Source: Luidia sarsii
Lineage: Eukaryota > Echinodermata > Asteroidea > Paxillosida > Luidiidae
NCBI GenBank assembly: GCA_949987565.1
Contig: OX465107.1
Location: 3,715,632-3,779,631 of the forward strand
Direction: 5' to 3'
DNA: 64,000 nucleotides
Part shown: positions 54,342 through 64,000 of the stretch, one piece after another
Layout of the letters: each line of letters opens with the position of its first letter
Position numbering within the stretch: position 1 is the stretch's first letter
Notes under the pieces: generated by a model
Databases searched by the model: none
Told to the model about the DNA's origin: nothing
Seen by the model: the letters and a program-made list of their open reading frames with translations, nothing else
Program-made: the position numbers and the translations under genes

Positions 54342-57252
54342 CTGAAGCTCCTGTCCTGAGGTTATATCTTACGCCTGTAAAGTTGCCTTCCAAGTCACGC
54401 AAGTGTGGTAGAATGTCCGACACATCGACTCGTTGACGCAAAGGCCTACGCACCCATGCATTCGTGGTCTTTTGGAGCCTCCCAAATTTTTCCAAGAACG
54501 CAAATTATCCGGAGTGAGTCACTGATTTGTTTTTCTCTCTCATTGGTCGGCTTCGGACCGTTAAAGGCGAGCGATATTTCATTTCCTCTCAAGGTATTGA
54601 GTTGGTCGGTGGGGAAACAGGAGACGGGGATGTATGTATACAGCGGGTCCTAATTATTGTGGCGAGGTAATCGCCCCGTATCGAGTGGACGGTGCTCCGA
54701 TCGGGTCCGGGAGGAGTAGCCAGCGAACCAACATCCCCCATCCGACCGCGCGCCCACCGGTTGTCTGAGTCGCCCGTGTACCCCGCCGTAAGAATAGACA
54801 AATAGAAAATCTCACGTGGAATTCGATACTCTCTAAACAATCGTTTCAGCGCAAATAAATACGATTTTTGGTTTGACCGTGTGGCTTCGTAAAGGCGGGT
54901 CAGCCGGGAGAATACATCAGTGCCGTAGTAGTGTCCTTTGCACCCGCTCTGAAAGGGGTCGTCGAACTTTAACTCGACGTGACCTATAGCTCACTCAAAC
55001 ACTCCATTCAAGCGAGAGTCGATCTCACCAAGCCGTATATGTGACGTATCGTGACTTGATTTACGTTGAATGTCCATTGCCATTGCGGCGAGCCGTGTAT
55101 ATAATTATACCACTGCCGTGGACCGTGTGTTATACCGATGACTTCCGTATAACCCACGGTTGCGTCTGCCTTCTAAATGCCCCCATCTGCTGACTAAAGG
55201 CTAGATCTCAAAATGACATAGCCATACCATAGACTTAAATCGACGCCAGATTTGAAACCAACAAACAACTGCAAATGTCGAATCGTTGAGCCATAACGTC
55301 CAATCTACTACAGTTTATAATCCGTCCAAACCAAAAGTCATTCAACTCTTTCGAGAACATTTGCGAAAATCAGGACACTTGATTGAACAGGGTAATTCTT
55401 CGTGGAGATATAAAACCAACAAGATTACCATCCAGATATTTCTTTGTGCCTCTCTCTCTCTCTCTCTCTCTCTGTAGCATCTTCCACATAATTATTATGA
55501 CTGATATTATGACTTGTTTTGCATGTAATACAAGTGGGGGCTTTCCTCGTTCTCCGAACGTGGGTTTGGCGCTTAAAAGCCGGCTCTCGGGAAGACATCG
55601 GTCCGCGCAGATCCGCGTCATTTGTTGACCACTGACGACCGGTCGCCGCCTGGCACGAGGGGAGTCTGAAACCAGACACGGACACGGAATCAAAAGCAAT
55701 TACTGCGGCATTTCGGCTGCCCGCCGCCCGAAAATCCCATCTTTCCCGACACCCGTCAACAGGACGCAACTGGCCGGTGCCTTTTTTTTCTTTCTCTCGT
55801 TTCGTTCGCCTTTAGCTCTGAACCCGCCCACGGTATATAGACGGAATCGGCCGCGTCGAATGTGCTTGTTTTGCAATCAAGTCGTCGGGAAGGTGTGCTC
55901 ACCCGCCGATGGCACCACCCATGTGCACGTTTCCTTGACGCACGAACCGGGGAAGCAGTAGTTAGCACTCCCCCCTCCTTTCGAACTGCGAGCATGAAAA
56001 GGTTTCTTGCAGTCATTGCATCGTATATTAGCCGAAAAGACGTGAACCGACAGCGATTGAATGTGAAGGGTTTACTTCCTAAACGCCACGACCATTATCG
56101 GCAGCACAGTTCGAGGGTTCTTCTCCTCTCAATAAAAAAAGAAAGAAGGCAAATTCTTCGTGCCGGGAATCAATTGAATTCCTGTCTGCTGCTTTTCAAT
56201 TTAACTTCGTCGGAAGATTATGGCGGAGCATCTGGTTGAAAGGCGGTAAAAAAATTAATTGGAGACATGCGATTCAATATCAATGTGCCACCGAGCTGCC
56301 CCTCACCGAATAGAACCTTCCCATTATTTGATGGTTTCTGTCGAAAAAAAGAGTGACTCCCTTCGTTGGAAAATGACGACATTCGAGTGGGCCCCTCCGA
56401 TGGACGATGAGTGGAAATCTAGCTTTTAAAAACCTCTATATATTTAGCGACCTGTCCCATTGCAACCCGACCACCGTATGGTGGACACTAAATAATGGCG
56501 ACTTTTGGTTTTACCACATGACGCATTCGGAGCCGGCAGGTGAGCTTTTGGAACCCAAAGAGACCTCTCTTGTCCCGTCAACCGCGCCCTCGCACGGCCA
56601 GACCCAACCATGCATCCCCTCTGTGACTATAGCTTCTTAACGGTCACGGTTGTTGGCGCGCGTCGTCGCGCCATCGTTCCCATCTCACCCGATGTCCGAC
56701 CGGTGGCCGTACACTATTATTGGGAGGCAGAAGGGTGCACCTTGACGCCCGGTGGCACTACCTCGTATACAGCACTCTCACCTCGCGTATACTGTTCCTC
56801 CAAGCTTGCCCCCCAAAGTGGGCAGTTCCCCCTTGGGTCGGTAGAACTTTGGGCTTTGCAGGCTTCCGGGGAAATGTACACCGCCGTAGGTCGACTGAAC
56901 CAAAAAATCTTAGAACCAATGGAAAGTTGCATCGCGTCCGATCCGCACCGTCAGTGTTGCAATTATTATTGGTCATTTTAGCGCTGCCAACTGCATTCAT
57001 GTGATGAGTTCTGTGAAATCTACCTCAGGTGTGTTTATTCGGCGCTGAGGTTCTAGTTCACGATGCCCGTGGCTTGGTATAAAGAGGGATTTGTGGCGGA
57101 CGGTCACCCACAAACGACAATTCTTTCCCCAAACGGGTGTGGACGAAGCTTTTTAACAGAATGATGGCGTGCAAGGCCATACCGGCAGGCAGAGTATCGG
57201 TGTCACGATCTCAAGTGGGTGGCCGTGCTAAAAATGGACGGGTTACGTCACC

Positions 57253-57320
57253 ACCCATCTTAGCACGTAGCGAGAACCTGCTGAAATAGGCGAAATAGGC
57301 GGCGTGCTAAGATGGGTGGG
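57253..57320. repeat. Short inverted repeat
   Basis: ccacccatcttagcacg and its complement cgtgctaagatgggtgg are separated by about 35 bases. It may be a hairpin or the remnant of a small MITE. Confidence 0.7.
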
Positions 57321-60300
57321 TGAACTGAGCGCGTGCGGGCGCCCTTTACGCTAACCTGATTGCCCATATACGGCAGCCCACCCATTTGATCATACCCATT
57401 TTAGACTGTCACACCGGTATAAGCAGCTTTTAGTTTTTTAAGTTCTATTGGTATTGTTACGTTGCTCTGATTGGTCATAACTTTCAGTTGACAACACAAA
57501 CAACATACTCAGAGGATACTTCTCTTGCTTAAACATGCATAATTTAATAGAGAGAGCTTAATCTCACACAAAACTAAGCACCACACAATGAGGCCGTTCC
57601 GAGGGAAGAGGCTCTGGTCGTAAATAGTCTGGTGAACCCTACTATAATTATTCAAAATATCAGTTCGCCAGAATGAAGTCCCTTAACTAGCACCTCTCAG
57701 AGCCCACGCTTTATCATTCTCAGCGCACTCTGATATTTCCCTCCATTCGCAACCACATTGACCAGACCGAGGCCGCGCGGCCAAAATGATAGTCGGGTGC
57801 TCTTCCTGCGACGTGGAAGCGTAGCGTGTGATTTAACACTGGAACTAGGCTCGCTATAGGACGGCTGCGTGCCCCGCCCTAAAACAAAAATCACATAAAA
57901 AAGATGCACGACCTCTAAGCGCACGTAACGGTGAGACGAGGAACCTGATATGGGGTCTCCTTTTAAGTCCGCCTGGGAGTCCGTGAGTTCTAGACCAGAA
58001 TGAAGTAACATTGGGACCAAACCCCCATAGCCGTCCATTTTATAGTACGTATCTCCACTGCAAACGTTATATCTTATTTTATGTGTAATAATAGCAATGG
58101 CAATCATTCTTACGCACAATATTCGATGGCACGGGCAGTGGCCTCCAGTCCCCCGTTGTTCCCAAGGGAAACCGTAAAATTCAACCGTCATTTTGTTTTT
58201 TTGTTTTTTATGGCATGGGCCGTCAGAGTCTTGTGGATTTCATTATTCTACCTCTCCATTGTGATGTCACTAGCTCACCGGCCAGCAGTACGTCAGTGTG
58301 CGATCTAGCTAGTTACCGAACTGACGTAATCTCCGTTCGTTCCATCACGTCAGTATATACACTGTGCATGTGCCAATGCTCATGTACCGTATCATACTAT
58401 ACAGTTATCCTCGAATTTACTATGGCCGAGGCATACGTATAGACAGTATCTCAGAACTGGGAGAGATGTCGGACCTTTCGCCGCATGCAACGCCCTCGCC
58501 GGCTAGAAGGCACTTCAACAGAGTCCTTTGCCGATAGCTTAATAGCTAATGCGTGCACTCTGGAATCTCCAAGAATGGAGTGTTGCACCCCCTCGAAAAA
58601 AAGCCTGAGCTAAAGAAGTATAAAGGTAAAGCAAAATTGTCGAAACCTAAGCAGACTTCAAAGGTTTAGCTGCAAACACCACCTGGGCAAAGCCACCATT
58701 GCAGGGTACAGCCAATACTTCCCCATCTCTTTCATTCGTCACAATAGGTCGGTAGAATCCCAATCAAACTTCGCCTAATTCTAGAACTCGTGTGATTTTA
58801 GGATTACTCCCGAAAGATAAAAAATGGTACCGATAGCCGGTGCTCGGAGCGGCCTCCACGCACGCCAGGGACCCGGTATAGTTAATTGAACACCTCGGCA
58901 TCTCACTCTCATTTCCCGCGCCACTCTCTCGCGGGGAGGTTTCGAAAAAAAATAGATAAATAAATAAATAAAAAGAAATTGATTTCATTCCCCCCCCGCC
59001 CGCCGTTTCTATCTGTCCGTCGTCATGCGGAGATATATGTCCCAATCCGTCGTCCGCGCGGGAGAGGAAGAAAGAATGAAAATGTATGTGATTGATTTTT
59101 CGACCAACATTGGTTGAGATGTTGATTGAATGAACTGCACAACCGGTTTGTGCAATCTGTGTTTTCTGCCTCAAAGCGAATCGGTTCTTCCAACCGGGGG
59201 GGGGGGGGGGTGTGGGGGGGGGGGTTGTCTGAAGAAGAAGATGGAGTTATCCAGAGGGCCGTATGTCGTCCGCTTGCGGTGACAACAACCACCACGGTGC
59301 TCCGTTTGTCTGTTTCTCCTTCTCTTGCCCTCGCCGGAGACAAGACACGACGGCGAGGGGAGTCGGAGCCGGCAAATTGCCGATGGAATGCCGTTATTTT
59401 ACGGCGGCGCAAGTGCTGAATGGGCCCGTGCAATTTTGTTTTTCCTTTTTCTTTTCTTTCTCTCGGTGCAATGCGTTTTCCCCGAGCAATCTGGCCCACT
59501 GTAGCCCGAGACCATTCCACGTCTCCATCTCCGCACGAGTTCGGGCCGGACCAGGGCTGCATACGGTATAGTGAGCGTAATTCGCCTCCGCGCTTTCGGC
59601 CGTGACTATACATATACCGCGGCATCGTCGCTCTCTATCGGTCTGCGAATCTTGGCCGCGGCCTCGCGTCTTGTATATGTACTTGCCTCGTGTATAAACC
59701 GAATCCGTCCCCGCCTGCATTTGACACAGGAGGGCTCTCAACGCGTGCCGAGATGGGTATATACCGTCTATACGGAGGCGATTCCGTATTTCACCGAGTA
59801 GCGCGTCGCCTCGGCCGCTATATACTGCCGTCGAAATGTGGGACGGGGGACCCAGGGTCCTGGGCTGTGAGGGCCAAGGAGGCGATCGAAGTCGAGTTTG
59901 AGAGTGTCTTGCGGGGCAATGTGAACAGATTGACCCCGTTCTGATTTCCGTTCGCCGGGAGATCGAGCCCTTATGCACAACGCACGCTGCGTATGCGATA
60001 CGGTAGTCATCGGATGCGCTGAGCGCGGTCTATCTAGCACGCCGGACCTGCTCCGTGGTCCCCCCCCCCCGGGTTGCATCGTACTTTGTTTTCACAGTCC
60101 CTTCGGAAATGGCTCGACCAGGTGGCTGGTGTTGGGGGAATTGAGACCTTAACCACCGCTGTTGTTTCACACACCCCTCTCCCCCTCCTCCTCCTCCTCC
60201 TCCTCCCTTGACGCAATCAGAAACGCGAACGGTGTTGGCACAGGTCCCCACGCCATGGAAGACCGCATTGGTTTATAAGAAATATCCACAGACCTCAAGT

Positions 60301-61017
60301 GCACGCCGCTGACGTTATAGGCTTACAGTTCTTGCGTTGATAGCCGCTCGGATAACGACAACGCTGATTCCATTGACCTTTTACTAAAGCGAGGGAGAAG
60401 TGAGTGTATACGTCAGTCAGTGGAGAGCCAAATCAATCAGCAGTACTTCCGGGCCAGGTGTTACGTGACTAACAATCTCTCTACCTCCACCCCCCCCTCC
60501 CCCGCTCTCTCTCTCTCTCTCTCTCTCTCCTCCCACCTCCCGAACGTCGACTAACCTCATCCCTGCGTCGCCTTCTGGGAAACACATCACAGACCGTTGG
60601 CCGCCGATGGGTGACGGCAGTTTCGTCGATATTTCAGTTCCTCCGGCCGTCCGAAACCCAATAATTGAAAGCGTCAACCACCAAAAATATGAACCGCCGA
60701 CGTTGCAAAAAAAAAATAAAAAAAAAAAATCGCCGGCCACTTAGTTCTCGTTCGTCTCGTGTGTACATTGTTCGGACAGGCTGACCGCCCAAACTTAAAG
60801 GGAATGCAAACCCAACAAATAAAGTTTGCTTATCTGATTGGGTGTTGAAAACAACCCACAGTTACCCACGAGCCACTCACGTATATACGATTTTTCATAA
60901 AGAGAGAAAATTCATGGAATTCTAGAGCCTCCATAGACTCTACCACTGCCCCCCCCCCCCCGCCCCCAACTTACCGTGGGCCTAACTCCCCGTCGATTGT
61001 CCAATTGACTTTCGGAC

Positions 61018-61206
61018 TACGCAGTGGCTGTTGTTACGGCAGTCGTCCGAGTGGTTCCCTGACTTCACAGTATTTATCAGGATGTTTAGCTCTTGGAACC
61101 AGACTATCAGCTAATAGACTGGTTCAACCAGCCTGCAATGCTGACGAAATACAATCAAGTCAGGGAACCTCACGGACGACTGCCGTAACAACAGCCACTG
61201 CGTTCT
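61018..61206 (+). repeat. MITE with a TIR of about 45 bases, copy 2
   Basis: It has the same orientation and near-identical core as 12592-12777, including the tcaggatgttAagctcttgg type interior. High similarity between two distant copies suggests recent mobility. Confidence 0.85.
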
Positions 61207-61394
61207 GACTATCATACAACTGACTTACTGACTGAACTATATAACGGAGGCATCTATGTGTCACGACGTATGACCACCGTGGCTAAGCTATAAGTGCGCA
61301 TGCGCGAAGCCAGGTTTTGCCGAGGCCCCCATTCATTCATTAAATTATTATTCATTCATTCATTTCTCAGGTAGTAACAGGCACAAGCACGAAA

Positions 61395-61556
61395 CAACCC
61401 TAACCCTAATCCTAACCCTAACCCTAACAACCCTATTCCTGAACCTAACCCATTCCCAATCCTAATCCTAACTCTATCAGTAACGCTAACCCAACCCGAA
61501 CTCTAACTCTAACCGTAACCCTAACCCTAACCGTAGCACCCTAAGCCTAACTTACG
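61395..61556 (+). repeat. Degenerate telomere-like CCCTAA tract
   Basis: About 160 bases of ccctaa words with many variants (cctaat, ctctaa, ccgtaa). It is the C-rich strand of the common animal telomere hexamer. Confidence 0.85.
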
Positions 61557-61924
61557 CTGGTTTACAAAACACGTCCTTGTATAGTCCCCACACAACTTAC
61601 GGGGTACCAGCATGGCTCAACGACGGTGGTTGAGCGTCATATGTCGGTCCTCTTATATATCTCATACAACGACCTTTTCCCGATTGGCCAACTGGTAGTC
61701 TGTCTAAAGGGTGGCCGACCCTCCAACAGGCTCCCACCCTATACCGTTTCCTGACAGACGCGGTCATCAGGCCAGGCCCCGGCGCAGCGGAGGTCTGTTG
61801 GCCAGTCTCGGCGGGCTTTACACCTCCTTGATAGTCGCTGGTTGTTTGCTGAGACGAAACCTGAAATCGTAGACCCTCCTCGGACCGGTTTTCCCGGGGT
61901 TTTTTCCCTCCGGCGTGTTTCGCA

Positions 61925-62205
61925 GGGAGAGAAGGAGGGAGGGAGAGAGAGAGAGGGGGGAGAGAGGGAATAAGAGAGGTTTTGGGGAGATGGAGAGAGA
62001 TCGGTGCACAGAGAGGGGAGAGAGAGAGAGGGAAAGGGAGATGGATAGGCCGCCTAAATGAGATTTGGAGAGAGGAGAGACAGAAAGAGAGGGAACGGGA
62101 GAGAAAAAGAGAGAAAGTGATGAGAGCAGTAAAGAAGGGGGAGAGGTAGCATACGGAGACAATGAATGGGAGAGTGAGGGGAGAGAGGGAGGGGAGAGAA
62201 GCGGG
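61925..62205 (+). repeat. GA-rich tract
   Basis: Imperfect gagagaggg repeat. Its open frames on both strands are compositional. Confidence 0.85.
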
Positions 62206-62330
62206 GATGTCTCGTGCGCCTTTTAGTGTTTCACCTGGGGGCACGTGTTCCCTTTATATCGGATGACAACGTCGTATTTGCTCCTCGGTGGTGTCTACGA
62301 CACGCCTTCGCCGACAAATAGTCATGTTGT

Positions 62331-62359
62331 CTCTTCTTCTTCTTCTTCTTCTTCTTCTT

Positions 62360-62390
<31 letters not shown>

Positions 62391-62516
62391 TTCTGCTTCT
62401 TCTGCTTCTTCTTCGTCTTCTTCTTCTTCTTCTTCTTCTTCTTCTTCTTCTTCTTCCTCCTACCCCTCCTCCTCCTTCTCTTCTTCTTTTTCGCCTTCTA
62501 CTTCCCTCTCATTGAA
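62331..62516 (+). repeat. TTC triplet array, copy 1
   Basis: Long ttc array with tattctgcttcttctgcttc and tcctcctacccctcctcctc variant blocks. Confidence 0.9.
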
Positions 62517-62680
62517 TGTTTTCGTTTTCATTTTGTAATATACCGTGGTTTTTGTTTTTCCAATTGTATGATCATTTTCCCCCTTTTTTATTTATATTAT
62601 TTGTTCCTGTATATATTTGTCAACTGTATTTTGTGTTTCATTTGGAAAATAAAGTTTTCCTTTGAAAAGTCCAAAAAAAA

Positions 62681-62797
62681 AGTCTTCTTCTTCTTATTCT
62701 GCTTCTTCTGCTTCTTCTTCGTCTTCTTCTTCTTCTTCTTCTTCTTCTTCTTCTTCTTCCTCCTACCCCTCCTCCTCCTTCTCTTCTTCTTCTTCTT

Positions 62798-62828
<31 letters not shown>

Positions 62829-62975
62829 TTCTTCTTCGTCTTCTTCGTCTTCTTCTTCTTCTTCTTCTTCTTCTTCTTCTTCTTCTTCTTCTTCTTCTTC
62901 TTCTTCTTCTTCTTCTTCTTCCTCGTACTCCTCCTCCTTCTCTTCTTCTTTTTCGCCTTCTACTTCGCTCCAATT
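62681..62975 (+). repeat. TTC triplet array, copy 2
   Basis: The same variant blocks in the same order as copy 1 and the same ttcgccttctacttc end, so the array was duplicated with about 165 bases of T-rich sequence between. Confidence 0.9.
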
Positions 62976-63917
62976 GAAGTGCGTGCAAGAGTTCGGCTCT
63001 CGTTCGAGGTAAAGTGGATGGAAATCTGGACTTTGCATTGAGAGGGCGAGCCTGAATTAAAGTGCAGGCTCGCCACCAGATTTGGACGGGAAGAATTGAG
63101 AGAGCCTCCCCCCCTCTTTCTTCCTCTAGAGAAAGCTCCCGGCAGTATCGAAACGTCAGCCCCTCTTGGGTCTGAGAACGGCAGGGGTGTACTAACCAAT
63201 CAGTTCTGACAACCTCTCGTGAATAGAGTCACTGTTGATTTAAAGCCTTTCAAGTGAGATATCTTTTTAGCGGCCCGCACTTCCAAACGAAGAAAGAACC
63301 AACATCCCTGTAAGACTTTTCGCTAGTGGGCGAACGTGCGTGATCCGCGCAGCTGAATGTTCAGGGGTTCGTTTTCTGTCCTGCTGCATTTCGATGGCAG
63401 TCCTGGGTTACCAAACTGGGCTTAACCATTTCAGCGGGATTTTATAGAAAGAATTGTGATGAGCACTGACAGCTGTCATTGTTTGTTTTTGTTCCACGAG
63501 GGCGTTTTCATTTGCGCTAGCTTCACCTTCGGCGGTGTGGCTGAACCTAATGTGCAGTGTCTCTTTGTTTTCTGTGCCTCGCAAGACGACGCGTTATTTT
63601 TTTTTTTTTTACCACTGTGGTCATAAACGGGAAAGTTGGGCATACAGGCGGATAGAACAGATCTGTATGGTATTGTGTACGGCGCGTCATATCATTCCCA
63701 ACGCAATGATTATACCCATCGGAATTGGCGCGGTTCTGTTGAGCGTTGGTCACCTGGTGGCAAAAACAGTTGGTCGGGAAAGATTGAAAATCGCTATCAG
63801 CGTGCATTGCCCCCTGTAGAGCTGACGAAGACGCGCGAGGGCCCGTGTCCGGTTACCTCAACGCCAACGCACAATGATAGCACATTGTGCCGTCGAGAAT
63901 GGGCCTGCTATAGGATC

Positions 63918-64000
63918 GAAACGTGTTGCAAAACGTGTTGCAAAACGTGTTGCAAAACGTGTTGCAAAACGTGTTGCAAAACGTGTTGCAAAACGTGTTG
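63918..64000 (+). repeat. 12-bp tandem array (acgtgttgcaaa) running off the window
   Basis: About seven perfect copies follow directly after a foldback-element end (ctataggatcgaaacgt). The true length is unknown because the window ends inside it. Confidence 0.95.

Larger units (their letters stand above)
46627..64000. other. Largely non-coding right third
   Basis: Apart from one possible microexon no exon was supported. GC-rich islands at 51.05-51.3, 54.0-54.2, 56.6-56.95 and 59.2-60.0 kb keep short frames open without matching splice borders. The rest is AT-rich sequence and listed repeats. Confidence 0.5.

Noticed and set aside
62568..63041. Poly-Phe, poly-Ser and poly-Glu frames
   Set aside because: Translations of the TTC array.
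63918..64000. CRISPR array
   Set aside because: Perfect 12-bp head-to-tail repeat with no spacers, in eukaryotic DNA.

Overview
The window looks like nuclear DNA of an invertebrate animal. Coding exons are GC-rich and separated by AT-richer introns with GT/AG borders. Short terminal-inverted-repeat (TIR) elements, tRNA-derived SINE heads and long simple repeats are everywhere, and the tetramer/hexamer core GGCCTA recurs. I know this texture from echinoderms and related marine invertebrates, but that placement is inference. There is no bacterial operon structure, rRNA operon or CRISPR array.

The main content is one gene on the minus strand that appears complete, from the start codon at 27485 to the stop at 4671. 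I could build nine coding exons (27413-27485, 19045-19179, 15033-15264, 14177-14280, 13408-13503, 7298-11020, 6122-6293, 5165-5279, 4671-4796). All eight junctions agree in reading phase, and the sum is an open frame of 1591 codons plus stop. The protein has a signal peptide, then a Reeler (reelin-type) domain (about residues 26-180), then six copies of an eight-cysteine module of the form C..CC-x(9-11)-C-x12-C..CC-x9-C. The CC-x-C spacing recalls the double loops of serum albumin and ECM1, and less closely the anaphylatoxin/fibulin fold. Five modules, apart from a split sixth, lie in one 3723-base exon that also carries an Asp-rich tract, a Lys/Gly/Arg-rich stretch and a long Glu-Gln/His-Gly repeat. 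I know no described protein with this architecture.

Intron 1 (8.2 kb) and intron 2 hold most of the structured repeats near the gene. These include a roughly 1.9-kb imperfect palindrome built of about 125-bp units (19739-21645), a 1-kb block duplicated on either side of it, a 1.3-kb GA tract, and a pair of inverted CACTA-like elements that bracket exons 2 and 3.

From 27.5 to 64 kb the sequence is mostly non-coding. I see an orphan plus-strand internal exon (34786-34933), a decayed non-LTR retrotransposon tail (about 29150-29390), a small unassigned ORF at 43463 with a partial duplicate next to it, and two possible first exons facing away from each other (minus at 45698, plus at 46469). The remainder is MITEs, long purine/pyrimidine tracts (37.5-38.2, 40.7-41.7, 61.9-63.0 kb), VNTRs, a degenerate telomere-like tract at 61.4 kb and a 12-bp tandem array running off the right edge.
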